A stretch of 34,736 nt of DNA from Candidatus Omnitrophota bacterium (GTDB taxonomy: Bacteria > Omnitrophota > Gorgyraeia > Zapsychrales > Fredricksoniimonadaceae). Each line of letters opens with the position of its first letter. Within the stretch, counting starts at the first letter, position 1. The position numbers were made by a program, and so were the translations under genes. The DNA is taken from the NCBI GenBank assembly GCA_013287965.1, contig JABDCU010000019.1:915-35650 (forward strand), in the 5' to 3' direction. The notes below the pieces were generated by a model, which ran no database searches, had not been told where the DNA came from, and saw nothing but the letters and a program-made list of their open reading frames with translations. Of this stretch, positions 9,229-18,263 are shown piece after piece.

Positions 9229-10266
9229 ATGAATCAATATTTGCTTTCTATCATGAAAGGCCAACGCAGCGGTTTCATAGCCCAACTGATAACTTGGGCG
9301 TTGATGCCGTTCTCTTTAATCTACGGTGCGGGCGTTTTTTGCCATCGAAATTTCTATCATCTAAAAGGCGCTTACAAGGCCGCCAAACCTGTCATTAGTA
9401 TCGGCAATATAACCGTTGGAGGGGCAGGCAAGACCCCTTTAGTGATCTGGCTGGCACGAAAGTTGAAAGATAAGGGGCTAAGGCCGGTTGTTTTGACGCG
9501 TGGCTATATGCCTCAGGCATCAAAGGGCAGTGATGAGGTTGATATGTTAAACGAGCAGATACCTTTAATACCGGTCCTGGCCGGGGCTGACCGTGTTAAT
9601 AATATCCGTAATAACGCCTTTCCGGTGGATGTGTACATTGCGGATGATGCTTTTCAGCACTGGCCCTTGCAGCGTGACCTCAATATCGTGGCCATTGACG
9701 CGGCTAATCCATTTGGTCGTGGCCATCTTTTACCGGCGGGGATCTTGCGCGAGCCCTTGTCTTCTTTAAAACGGGCGGATGTTTTTGTGCTGACTAAGAC
9801 CGGGGCCCTGGGCAGTACGCAAATTTTGTCCTCCAAGCTCAAAGAGATCAATTCCAAAGCCCTGATCGTGGAAAGCCGTTATAAAAGTGTTGGCGTTGTA
9901 GATGTTTTTGATACCCAGCGCATGCCGGAGAATTTTTTAAATGACAAGCCTGTGGTCGGGTTTTGCGCGATCGGTGATCCGCTTTCATTTGAGTCGAGTT
10001 TAAAAAGTTGCGGCGCCAAAATCCTTAAATTATTTACCTACATGGACCATCATGTTTATACAAGGGATGATGTTCAACGCATGGTGGAATTTTGCCGTGC
10101 CGGAAAAGCCCAAGTGCTTGTGACAACGCATAAAGACGCGGTTAAATTAAAGCCTTTTAAAGGCCTGTTCGCGGGCGTTCGTTTAGTTTATATTCCAATC
10201 CAGTTAGAGATAACCCAAGGGTCTGATGAATTCCTTCAAAAAGTCATTTCTGTTTGCCGCCATTAA
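9229..10266 (+). CDS. lpxK: Tetraacyldisaccharide 4'-kinase
   Basis: LpxK phosphorylates the 4' position of the tetraacyl-disaccharide 1-phosphate to give lipid IVA at the inner membrane. The N-terminus has the family's hydrophobic region (about residues 18-40). The P-loop is GGAGKTP (64-70), within the family signature GNITVGGAGKTP. The catalytic/metal motif DDAFQH starts at D139. The motifs GRGHLLPAGILREP and VTTHKDAVK also fit LpxK. The length of 345 residues is normal. The ATG has AGGG 7 nt upstream. The 3' end overlaps the next gene by 41 nt, consistent with coupled translation of lipid A steps. Confidence 0.95.
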   Translation: MNQYLLSIMKGQRSGFIAQLITWALMPFSLIYGAGVFCHRNFYHLKGAYKAAKPVISIGNITVGGAGKTPLVIWLARKLKDKGLRPVVLTRGYMPQASKGSDEVDMLNEQIPLIPVLAGADRVNNIRNNAFPVDVYIADDAFQHWPLQRDLNIVAIDAANPFGRGHLLPAGILREPLSSLKRADVFVLTKTGALGSTQILSSKLKEINSKALIVESRYKSVGVVDVFDTQRMPENFLNDKPVVGFCAIGDPLSFESSLKSCGAKILKLFTYMDHHVYTRDDVQRMVEFCRAGKAQVLVTTHKDAVKLKPFKGLFAGVRLVYIPIQLEITQGSDEFLQKVISVCRH

Positions 10267-12193
10267 GATAGCGGCTTTTCTTTTCATGCTCCTGCCCATC
10301 AGGCTGGACCTTTGGATAGGCCGCTGCCTGGGTTGGATGGGCTATTACCTTTTACCCAGGAAAAGAAAGGTGGTTTATGCTAATTTAAAGACAGCATTTG
10401 CCGGCACGCATTCTCCGTCCCAGCTGCGTGAGATGACCCGTGCTGTTTTCATTAATTTTGTCCAGAGCGCGGTGGAGCTTTTGTGCCTGCCTAAGATAAA
10501 GCGCATCGGTTTTGATAAGTTTGTCAATTTGCAGGGCAAGGAAAATATTGATAATGGTTTGGCCCTTGGCAAAGGAGTGATCTTCCTGGCCATTCATACA
10601 GGAAGTTGGGAGTTGGCCAGTGTGGTTGGAGGGATAACAAAAGGGGCATACCATGTGGTGGCTAATGAACAGCCAAAATTGCCACAATTAGACAAGATGC
10701 TTAATGAATACCGTACCATCGCCGGGGCCCATGTGATCACCGCGGGAGCAGCCGCTAAAGAGATCATCAAAGCTCTCCATGATAATGATATAGTTTCACT
10801 GGTCTTGGACCAGGGAGGTAAAACAGGCCTGGTCGTGCCATTCTTTGATAAGGCAACGTCGCTGTCGACAGGTGCCATACGGATCGCTTTAAAGTATGGC
10901 TGCGCCGTTTGCCCGGTTTGGATGGAACGTCGAGGTATTGGTAGGCATACGTTAAAAGTTTCTCCGGCCCTTGTCCTGGCCCAGACCGGGGATTTTGAAA
11001 AAGATGTTTATGTGAATGTTTCAAAAGCTGCCAAACATTTTGAAGACCTGATCAGGGAACATCCTGTGGAGTATTTGTGGTTTTACAAGTTGTTCAAATA
11101 TTCTTCGCATAAACGGATCATCATTGTTGATGACGGCCGCACCGGGCATTTGCGCCAGTCCCAAGCAGTGAGCCGTCATTTGCGCGAGGTCCTGAAGAAA
11201 AAAGGAAAAACCGTCGAAGAAAATATAGTTTCTTTAGAATGGCGCGGCGCCTGGGCTGTTTCTTTATTTTCTTTTTATGTGTTCCTGGCGCAGTATTCGG
11301 GTTTTTTAAAAAGAGAAGATTGTTTGAAGCTTTTTCTGACAGGCCCTTCTTATAAGGATGTGATGCAATACAAAGCGGATTATGTGGTTTCCTGCGGCTC
11401 CCAGGCAGCCGGCGTCAATTTTATTTTAAGCCAAAACCATCTGGCCAAATCCATTTCTATTTCAACACCCGGCCTTTTGTCCAAAGAGCGTTTCAATGCA
11501 GTGGTTTTGCCCCAGCATGACAAGCCTAAAACCCTTAAGCGTGCCCGTTTGATCACCCCCAAGGTGTCTCCTAATCTGATCAATGCGGCGTATTTAAAGG
11601 AACAAACGGAAGGGTTATTCAGGCATTATTCGCATTTAAAAGGGAATGTGCGTACTAAATTCGGGGTGTTGATCGGCGGGGACGCCCAAGGCGTCAAGTT
11701 TGACGAAGCCCAGATCCGTGAGTTGGTTGACCAGGTCAAAGAAGCGGCCTTGCATTATAACGCGGATATTTTATTAACTACATCCCGTCGTACACCGGCG
11801 GTGGTCGAGCAGATCATTGCCAAGGGTCTCAAGAATTTTGAACGCTGTTCGTTGTGCATTATTGCCAATCAGCGTAACATACCTGAAGCGGTGGGCGGGA
11901 TATTAGGATTGTCTGACCTGGTCATTGTTTCAGGCGAAAGTGTTTCCATGGTCTCTGAAGCCCTGAGTTCAGGTAAACGCACCATCGTTTTTTCCCCGCA
12001 CGGGCAGTACGGGAACACGCCCCGCGATAAATATGAAGATTTTGTATTGAAATTAAATGACCAGGGGTATTTAATGGTGACTTCCGTGGATGATATGAAG
12101 GCAAAGATCACCCAATTATTAAACCGTAAGATAAGCTTGAAGTCATTGGATGACCAAGCCATTATCCAAAGCGGTTTAGAGGCCATCGCCTAG
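10226..12193 (+). CDS. LpxL/HtrB-type lipid A acyltransferase fused to an ELM1-like GT-B domain
   Basis: Residues 1-290 match the LpxL/LpxM/HtrB acyltransferase family: an N-terminal membrane segment, then HTGSWE with H124 and E129 (the HX4E catalytic pair), and further family motifs such as VLDQGG. This part should transfer a secondary acyl chain to Kdo-lipid A. From about residue 296 to the end is a second domain resembling the ELM1 family (DUF1022): VDDGRTGHLRQSQ, LIGGDAQG, TTSRRTP and SGESVSMVSEALSSGK. ELM1-like proteins have a glycosyltransferase-B-like fold, but their bacterial reaction is not settled. Usual acyltransferases are about 300 residues, so the 655-residue length reflects a true in-frame fusion with no frameshift. 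The start overlaps lpxK and keeps the membrane anchor; M21 is a weaker alternative. Confidence 0.88.
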   Translation: MNSFKKSFLFAAIKIAAFLFMLLPIRLDLWIGRCLGWMGYYLLPRKRKVVYANLKTAFAGTHSPSQLREMTRAVFINFVQSAVELLCLPKIKRIGFDKFVNLQGKENIDNGLALGKGVIFLAIHTGSWELASVVGGITKGAYHVVANEQPKLPQLDKMLNEYRTIAGAHVITAGAAAKEIIKALHDNDIVSLVLDQGGKTGLVVPFFDKATSLSTGAIRIALKYGCAVCPVWMERRGIGRHTLKVSPALVLAQTGDFEKDVYVNVSKAAKHFEDLIREHPVEYLWFYKLFKYSSHKRIIIVDDGRTGHLRQSQAVSRHLREVLKKKGKTVEENIVSLEWRGAWAVSLFSFYVFLAQYSGFLKREDCLKLFLTGPSYKDVMQYKADYVVSCGSQAAGVNFILSQNHLAKSISISTPGLLSKERFNAVVLPQHDKPKTLKRARLITPKVSPNLINAAYLKEQTEGLFRHYSHLKGNVRTKFGVLIGGDAQGVKFDEAQIRELVDQVKEAALHYNADILLTTSRRTPAVVEQIIAKGLKNFERCSLCIIANQRNIPEAVGGILGLSDLVIVSGESVSMVSEALSSGKRTIVFSPHGQYGNTPRDKYEDFVLKLNDQGYLMVTSVDDMKAKITQLLNRKISLKSLDDQAIIQSGLEAIA

Positions 12194-14280
12194 TGAATAT
12201 TTTACAGATCCTTCCAGAGCTTAATGTCGGCGGTGTTGAGACAGGGACAGTGGACTTGGCCAAATATTTAGTGGGCCAGGGGCATAAGTCTATCGTGGTT
12301 TCTAATGGCGGGGCCTTGGTCGCACAGCTGCAGTCCGACGGCAGCAAACACTACACCTTGCCGGTGCATAAAAAGAATTTGTTCACTGCGTATCGCTGTA
12401 TTGGTAAATTAGTGGGTATTATCCACAAAGAAAAAATTGATATCGTGCACGCCCGTTCCAGGGTACCCGCGTGGATCGCTTTTTTTGCCTGCCGGCAAAC
12501 TGAAGCGCATTTTCTGACCACCTGCCATGGTTATTATTCCACCCATTTATTAAGCAAGGTGATGGGATGGGGAAAAATGGTCATCGCCATCAGCGAGGTG
12601 ATCGGCCGGCACATGGTGCAGGATTTCGCGACACCCGCGGAAAATATCCGGGTCATTCCCCGTAGTGTTGATGTTGAAAAATTCAACCTGCCGCGGCCGT
12701 CTAAAGCAGATAAAAAAGCATTTACGGTCGTGATGATCGGCCGCATTACTCCGCTTAAAGGCCATCCCTATTTTTTAAAAGCCATGGCGCGCGTGATCCA
12801 TCAACTGCCTTCAGTAAAGATACAGATCATTGGCGACGCTCCCCCTAAAAAGCAGGCTTACAAGGATGAACTGCTCTTGTTGACCAAACGTTTGGGGATC
12901 GCGGATCAAGTTGAATTCATGGGCAATCGCCGTGATATCCCGGAACTTTTGAGCAAGGCGGATTGTCTGGTCCTCTCAACGATAACCCAGGAAGCTTTTG
13001 GCCGGGTGATCATCGAAGCCCAGGCTGCCGGTGTCCCTGTGGTGGCCACACGGGTGGGAGGAGTGACGGAGATCATTGAGCATGAAAAAACAGGGCTTTT
13101 GGTCTTGCCTAAAGATGTTGAGGCCATGGCTGCCGCGGTCTTACGCATTTTACATGATCCCAGGCTTGCCGCCGGTTTTGTCACTGAGGCAAAAAAGAAA
13201 ATAGCACAGCGCTATACGCTGGCGCTGATGTGTGACGCCACCATCGCTGTTTATAAAGAACTGATGCACGCGGCAAAGGTACTGATCATTAAAATGACGG
13301 CGGTGGGGGATGTGGTCTTGTCAACCGCGGCATTTAAAGCCATCCGTTATAAATTTCCTAACGCGAAAATTTGTTGTTTAACCAGCCCGCAGGCCAGTGC
13401 CATTGTGGAAAATTGCCCGCATATCAATGAGGTCATTGTGTTTGACCCCCGGTCCAGGGACCTTAAGGCCCTCTGGCTTAAGAGCAGGGAATTACGCCGC
13501 TATCATTTTGATAAAGTGGTGGACCTGCAAAATAACCGTGTGAGCCATTTATTGTCCTTTTTGGCTATCCCTAAGGAATCGTACGGTTATGATAACGGGA
13601 AGTTCAGTTTTTTATTGTCGAAGAAAATCAAGAACAATATCCGTAATATCCCGCCGGTGGAACATCAATTCCGCATCCTGAAAATGCTGGGCATTGATTA
13701 TGACCCGGCCCTTCGCCTGGAATTGTGCCCTTCGCCTAAAGATGAGGCCCATGCCAAGGGGTTATTAGACAGCGAATGGTTAAGCGACGGTCAGGTTTTT
13801 GTGGGCTTGAACATATCAGCTTCGCCCCAGTGGCCCACTAAAAATTGGCCTTTGGAACACATGGCTAAATTGTGCGATATTTTAGGCCAAAAGAATATCC
13901 GGGTGATCTTGACCGGAGAGGATAGAGACAGGTCCTTGGGCCGGAAATTGATCACCAAGGCCCGTGCCAAACCCGCGAGCTTCATCGGAAAAACAAGCAT
14001 CCTGCAGTTGGCCGCTTTGATCAAACATTGCAAGGTATATATTTCACCGGACTCAGCCCCTTTACATGTAGCAGCTGCCAGCGCCGTGCCTATCATCGCT
14101 TTTTTTGGGCCGACAGATGCCCGGCGTCATATGCCGCCGGCGGATAAAAACGTGGTCTTGCATAAAGACATGAAATGCTCTCCTTGTTATTCGGGCGTTT
14201 GTAAGATCAAGACCCATGCGTGCATGAATGATATTTCACCGGAAGAAGTAGCTAAAAAGGTCCTTCAATTCATCAAATGA
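12193..14280 (+). CDS. GT4 glycosyltransferase fused to a GT9 heptosyltransferase
   Basis: The start codon is GTG and shares one base with the stop of the previous gene (TAGTG). Residues 1 to about 357 are a GT4 retaining glycosyltransferase: N-terminal GGVETG loop, IGRITPLKGH, and the EX7E catalytic motif with E267 and E275. Residues about 362-695 are a complete GT9 domain: VLIIKMTAVGDVVLSTAA at its start, SASPQWPTKNWP, and the donor-site motif SPDSAPLH with D620. The GT9 half ends in a Cys-rich tail (CSPCYSGVC, then HACM). One protein therefore carries two sugar transferases, probably acting in succession on the LPS core at the cytoplasmic face of the membrane. The junction is clean and in frame. 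Sugar specificity cannot be read from sequence. Confidence 0.9.
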   Translation: MNILQILPELNVGGVETGTVDLAKYLVGQGHKSIVVSNGGALVAQLQSDGSKHYTLPVHKKNLFTAYRCIGKLVGIIHKEKIDIVHARSRVPAWIAFFACRQTEAHFLTTCHGYYSTHLLSKVMGWGKMVIAISEVIGRHMVQDFATPAENIRVIPRSVDVEKFNLPRPSKADKKAFTVVMIGRITPLKGHPYFLKAMARVIHQLPSVKIQIIGDAPPKKQAYKDELLLLTKRLGIADQVEFMGNRRDIPELLSKADCLVLSTITQEAFGRVIIEAQAAGVPVVATRVGGVTEIIEHEKTGLLVLPKDVEAMAAAVLRILHDPRLAAGFVTEAKKKIAQRYTLALMCDATIAVYKELMHAAKVLIIKMTAVGDVVLSTAAFKAIRYKFPNAKICCLTSPQASAIVENCPHINEVIVFDPRSRDLKALWLKSRELRRYHFDKVVDLQNNRVSHLLSFLAIPKESYGYDNGKFSFLLSKKIKNNIRNIPPVEHQFRILKMLGIDYDPALRLELCPSPKDEAHAKGLLDSEWLSDGQVFVGLNISASPQWPTKNWPLEHMAKLCDILGQKNIRVILTGEDRDRSLGRKLITKARAKPASFIGKTSILQLAALIKHCKVYISPDSAPLHVAAASAVPIIAFFGPTDARRHMPPADKNVVLHKDMKCSPCYSGVCKIKTHACMNDISPEEVAKKVLQFIK

Positions 14281-15374
14281 ACATCCTTTTTTTAACAACG
14301 CATTTTAATACCGGCGGCATCACCAGTTATGTTTTGACCCTGGGTGAGGCCTTGGTCAAGTCAGGGCATGAGGTATGGGTGGCTTCCAGCGGCGGGAATT
14401 GTGTGCCTCGCCTGGAAGCGGCGGGGATGCGGCATGTTACTATTAATATACGCACCAAATCAGAAGCTTCACCAAAGTTATGGCTAAGTTTTGGTCCGCT
14501 CAATGGCTTGATCAGAAAAGAAGGGATCAGCATTATCCACGCCCAGACGCGGGTCACCCAGGTGCTGGGGTTTTTCTTAAGCCGTGCGACCGGTGCGGCG
14601 ATGGTCACCACCTGTCACGGCTTTTTTAGGCCGCGCTGGTTTAGGAAAATGTTTCCTTGTTGGGGTGCGTCCGTTATTGCCATCAGCAAACCCGTGGCCC
14701 GGCATTTAAGTGTAGATTTTGGGGTTGCCTCAAATAATATCCATTTGATCGCCAATGGCATTGATCTTGACCGTTTTGTGATGACTGATGAAAAAATGCG
14801 TCGGGCAGCACGGCAAAAATGGGGGATAGCAGACGGCCCGCTCATCGGGATCATCGCACGTTTGTCAGATGTTAAAGGTATTGATATTTTGATCAAGGCC
14901 ATGCCTCTTGTGCTAAAGCAAGTGCCTTCGGCCAATTTGCTGATCGCAGGCCAAGGCCCTGAAGAAGCTGTATTAAAGAAATTGGTCCAAGACTTAAAGT
15001 TAACAGCCCATGTGCATTTTAAAGATACCATTAATCAAACTCAGGAGCTTTTGTGCGCCTTTGATGTTTTTGTCATGCCTTCTTTAATGGAAGGGTTGGG
15101 ATTGTCTGTGATAGAGGCCCAGGCCTGCGGCATTCCTGTCGTGGCTTCCAGGATTGGCGGTTTGGTTGACCTGATCGAAGACGGCAAGAGCGGTTATTTA
15201 GTCCCTGTTAATGATCTGTCAGCTTTGGCTGATCGTATTATAAAGGTCCTGCGTGATCCACAGGGATCTAAAGTCATGGCGCAGCAGGCACGATCAAGTA
15301 CAGAACAGCATTTTTCCGCTAACAGGATGCTGAAGGAAACATTGAGGGTGTATGAACAATATTCTCGTCGTTAA
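14277..15374 (+). CDS. GT4 family glycosyltransferase
   Basis: A 365-residue GT4 transferase, overlapping the previous gene by ATGA. The N-terminal acceptor domain has the GGITSY glycine loop. The C-terminal nucleotide-sugar domain has IIARLSDVKGID, and EX7E is formed by E272 and E280 in EGLGLSVIEAQ. It is clearly similar to the GT4 half of the upstream fusion (both open with MNIL, and both have a TTCHG motif and an AIS motif before the linker), which suggests duplication within the operon. It probably adds one sugar to the LPS core from a nucleotide-sugar donor in the cytoplasm. The donor is unknown. Confidence 0.88.
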   Translation: MNILFLTTHFNTGGITSYVLTLGEALVKSGHEVWVASSGGNCVPRLEAAGMRHVTINIRTKSEASPKLWLSFGPLNGLIRKEGISIIHAQTRVTQVLGFFLSRATGAAMVTTCHGFFRPRWFRKMFPCWGASVIAISKPVARHLSVDFGVASNNIHLIANGIDLDRFVMTDEKMRRAARQKWGIADGPLIGIIARLSDVKGIDILIKAMPLVLKQVPSANLLIAGQGPEEAVLKKLVQDLKLTAHVHFKDTINQTQELLCAFDVFVMPSLMEGLGLSVIEAQACGIPVVASRIGGLVDLIEDGKSGYLVPVNDLSALADRIIKVLRDPQGSKVMAQQARSSTEQHFSANRMLKETLRVYEQYSRR

Positions 15375-16323
15375 TGTTAATTGGCTGGGGGATGCGGTTT
15401 TTTCCATTCCCGTTTTCAAGGCGCTTAAAAAGACGTATCCGCAGGCGCGTATCACCTGTTTGTGCGTGCCCAGGGTCAAAGAAGTCCTGGATTATTGCCC
15501 CTATGTGGACAAGATCATTATTTATGATGAAAGGGGCAAACACCGTTTTCTCTGGCGAAAATACAAGCTGATCCGGTATTTGAGAAAAGAAAAATTTGAC
15601 ATGGCCTTTTTATTGCGCCGTTCCAGGACACGGGCCTTGATGCTTTATTTAGCCGGGATCCCTTTCTATCAAATCCCTTTGAATATCGGGGACATCCATC
15701 GTTGTGATTATTATTTAAAGGTCCTAGAAGGTTACGGCATTAAGGTGCAGGACCGTTTATGCGAACTGCGTTTGAAAGAAGCAGATATGCAGGATATAGA
15801 CATTAAGTTAAGCAAGGCAGGCTTGAGATCAACGGAGAAATATGTAGTTTTGAATACCGGTGGGAATTGGGACCTCAAGCGCTGGAGCGAGGGTTCTTTT
15901 GTGCTTTTAGCCAAACGCCTGAGCCAGGAATTTGGTTTGCGGATTGTTTTACCGGGATTAGATAAAGACAAAGGGGCTTGCGAACGTATTGCCCAAGCTG
16001 CTGATGCAAAAGTTGTGGTTTTGGCAGGAGAGGTCACGATAGGGCAATCGCTGGCGCTTTATAACAGGGCAGTGGCCGTGATCTCTGGGGATTCCGGGCC
16101 TTTGCATTTGGCACATAGTGTGGGCGCGGATGTGGTCGGTATTTTTGGCCCCACCCGTCCGGAGATCACCGGGCCTCGGGGTTATGGACGTGTCCAGGTC
16201 ATTTTTAAAGACGTGGGGTGCAATAAAGCGCCTTGTTATCACTTAAGTTGTACTAATAATGTATGTATGCAATCAGTGACGGTGGATGATGTTCTCCAGG
16301 CTTTTAAAAAAATCACGGCCTAA
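15352..16323 (+). CDS. GT9 heptosyltransferase-like protein (first of three stand-alone copies)
   Basis: A 323-residue GT9 protein. It starts with NILVVNVNWLGDAVFSIP, which is the family's N-terminal glycine loop, and has GDSGPLHLAHSVG and IFGPTRP in the C-terminal donor domain. GT9 enzymes such as WaaC, WaaF and WaaQ move ADP-heptose or related sugars onto the LPS inner core. The C-terminal tail has four cysteines at residues 290, 295, 300 and 305, spaced every five residues. The start overlaps the preceding GT4 gene by 23 nt. I cannot assign it to WaaC, WaaF or WaaQ. Confidence 0.88.
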   Translation: MNNILVVNVNWLGDAVFSIPVFKALKKTYPQARITCLCVPRVKEVLDYCPYVDKIIIYDERGKHRFLWRKYKLIRYLRKEKFDMAFLLRRSRTRALMLYLAGIPFYQIPLNIGDIHRCDYYLKVLEGYGIKVQDRLCELRLKEADMQDIDIKLSKAGLRSTEKYVVLNTGGNWDLKRWSEGSFVLLAKRLSQEFGLRIVLPGLDKDKGACERIAQAADAKVVVLAGEVTIGQSLALYNRAVAVISGDSGPLHLAHSVGADVVGIFGPTRPEITGPRGYGRVQVIFKDVGCNKAPCYHLSCTNNVCMQSVTVDDVLQAFKKITA

Positions 16324-17266
16324 ACGTATTTTGGTCGTCAGCCAGACGAATATCGGGGACGTGGTCCTGACCTGCCCGGTCATTGATATTTTACGGCGAG
16401 ATTTTCCTCAGGCGAAAATGGATGTGGTGACAGGCCCCAAGGCAGTTTCACTTTTTGAGGATAATCCTAATTTTGGGGTCAAGGTGTTCAATAAGCAGGC
16501 GCCTTTGAGAGAAAAATTCGCATGGTTTTTGGATTTGTGCCGGGGGCGTTATGATTGCGTGGTGGACCTGCGGCGTACGGCACTGGCGCTCTTTTTGATG
16601 CCACGGTACGCAACTCCTATAATGACCTCGTCAATCCCCGGGATTGACAAGGTCCATAAGAAACAGATGCATTTAAACCGCCTGCGTCAGGTCTATGATT
16701 TTGATGCTTTTTCAGAAAAGCAGTATGCTGTTTTAACAACAAAGGATGATGAGCAGTTTTTTGAAGGGGCAGTGGCGCCGGCTTTGAAGGGACAAAGTTT
16801 TATAGTAATAGCACCCGGCGCTGCGGATTCTGCCAAGCGCTGGCATCCCCAGGGTTTTGCGGCAGTGGCAGACCATCTGTCAGCCGTGCAAAGAATAGTC
16901 TTTGTGGGGGATGCTAAAGATGCCCAGATCATTGAGGATATCCAGGGACGCATGAAATCACCGTCGCTGTCATTGGCAGGTAAGATCAACTTGAGGCAAC
17001 TGGCCTTTGTATTAAAGAAATGTGCATGGGCTTTGACCCATGATAGCGGTGTCATGCATTTGGCTTGTTATTTTAATGTGCCGGTACTTGTGCTTTGGGG
17101 GCCGACGAATATTAATATCTATGCTCCTTGGTCCCAAAAATCAACGGTTGTCAGGCACAATGAACAATGCGTGCGGTGCCAAAACCCAGAGAGCAAGGCA
17201 TTACATAATTGTATGTCCTTTATTCAAGTGGAAGATGTGATCAATGCTGCCCAAAAATTTTCATAA
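16286..17266 (+). CDS. GT9 heptosyltransferase-like protein (second copy)
   Basis: A 326-residue GT9 protein with the N-terminal motif ILVVSQTNIGDVVLTCPV and the donor-site motif THDSGVMHLACYF, followed by LWGPTN. GAADSAKRWHPQGF is the family's central motif. The C-terminal tail keeps a Cys cluster (CVRCQ and HNCM), as in two of the other GT9 domains here. It overlaps the genes on both sides (38 nt and 23 nt). The predicted role is transfer of heptose or another sugar to the LPS core; the exact acceptor is unknown. ATG at 16286 is followed directly by a second ATG, so the N-terminus is uncertain by one residue. Confidence 0.87.
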   Translation: MMFSRLLKKSRPKRILVVSQTNIGDVVLTCPVIDILRRDFPQAKMDVVTGPKAVSLFEDNPNFGVKVFNKQAPLREKFAWFLDLCRGRYDCVVDLRRTALALFLMPRYATPIMTSSIPGIDKVHKKQMHLNRLRQVYDFDAFSEKQYAVLTTKDDEQFFEGAVAPALKGQSFIVIAPGAADSAKRWHPQGFAAVADHLSAVQRIVFVGDAKDAQIIEDIQGRMKSPSLSLAGKINLRQLAFVLKKCAWALTHDSGVMHLACYFNVPVLVLWGPTNINIYAPWSQKSTVVRHNEQCVRCQNPESKALHNCMSFIQVEDVINAAQKFS

Positions 17267-18263
17267 TATATTGATCGTGCGTACTGACCGCATCGGCGAC
17301 GTGGTGTTGACGACACCGGCGATCAAGGCCTTGCGCCAGGCATATCCTGCGGCGCGGATCTCTGTTTTGGTCACGCCAAGCACCTATGACCTGGTCAACG
17401 GCAATCCTTATGTGGATGAAGTTTTAGTGGATGACCGTCAAGGACGGCAGAAGGGACCATTGGGGTTTTTGCGCTTGGCAGGCCAACTGCGTTCCAAGAA
17501 ATTTGATCTTGCTGTTATTTTCCATACCAAGCGCCGTTACAATTCAGCCTGTTATTGGGCAGGCATACCTTTTCGTTTAGGGTATAAGAATAATAAATTT
17601 GGATTTTTACTCACTCATCCTTTAAAAGATGTCAGGGCTTTAGGGGAAAAACATGAAGCAGAGTATTGCATGGATGTTTTAAAAGCCATTGGCATTGAGA
17701 AGGGTGATCTGGATATTTTTGTGCCGACGCAAAAAGAGGCAGAGGCCTCGGTGCTGGCCTGGATGCAGGAAACCCATTTAAAGCCCAATGAATTCATCGC
17801 CATCCATCCCGGCGCTTCAGACCCGGCCAAGTGCTGGCCTGCTGCTGATTTTGCTTTATTAATTGACCGGCTGACAGAGCGCTACCCTGTGAAAATTATT
17901 TTGATCGGTTCCCCGCAGACGAGCACTTCTGCGCAAGATATCTTACGGCAAACACAAAAGGCATCCCAGATCTTGGATTTAACCGGAAAAACATCACTGG
18001 CCCAGACCGTGAGTCTTTTGCGCCGGGCACGTTTATTAATTTCCAACGATTCCGGCCCTGTGCATGTGGCGGCAGGTGTGGGAGTCAGTGTTATTTCCTT
18101 ATTTATGCGTGATGAGCCGGGCATCAACGCAGAGCGCTGGAAGCCGCTTGGGCCCAAGGGTTTTATATTGAAAGCCGGCCCGAACGCGGCTATTAAGGTA
18201 AATGATGTTATGGGATTAGCTGAGCAGATATTTCAAAAGGAGGGCCAATATGAGATCTTCTAA
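17244..18263 (+). CDS. GT9 heptosyltransferase-like protein (third copy, no Cys tail)
   Basis: A 339-residue GT9 protein: NILIVRTDRIGDVVLTTPAI at the N-terminus, HPGASDPAKCWP in the middle and SNDSGPVHVAAGVGV at the donor site. Unlike the other three GT9 domains in this operon it lacks the C-terminal Cys cluster, and its tail is RWKPLGPKGF. It may therefore belong to a different GT9 subfamily (WaaF-like versus WaaQ-like), but I cannot say which. It overlaps the previous gene by 23 nt and galE by 14 nt. Confidence 0.87.
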   Translation: MLPKNFHNILIVRTDRIGDVVLTTPAIKALRQAYPAARISVLVTPSTYDLVNGNPYVDEVLVDDRQGRQKGPLGFLRLAGQLRSKKFDLAVIFHTKRRYNSACYWAGIPFRLGYKNNKFGFLLTHPLKDVRALGEKHEAEYCMDVLKAIGIEKGDLDIFVPTQKEAEASVLAWMQETHLKPNEFIAIHPGASDPAKCWPAADFALLIDRLTERYPVKIILIGSPQTSTSAQDILRQTQKASQILDLTGKTSLAQTVSLLRRARLLISNDSGPVHVAAGVGVSVISLFMRDEPGINAERWKPLGPKGFILKAGPNAAIKVNDVMGLAEQIFQKEGQYEIF

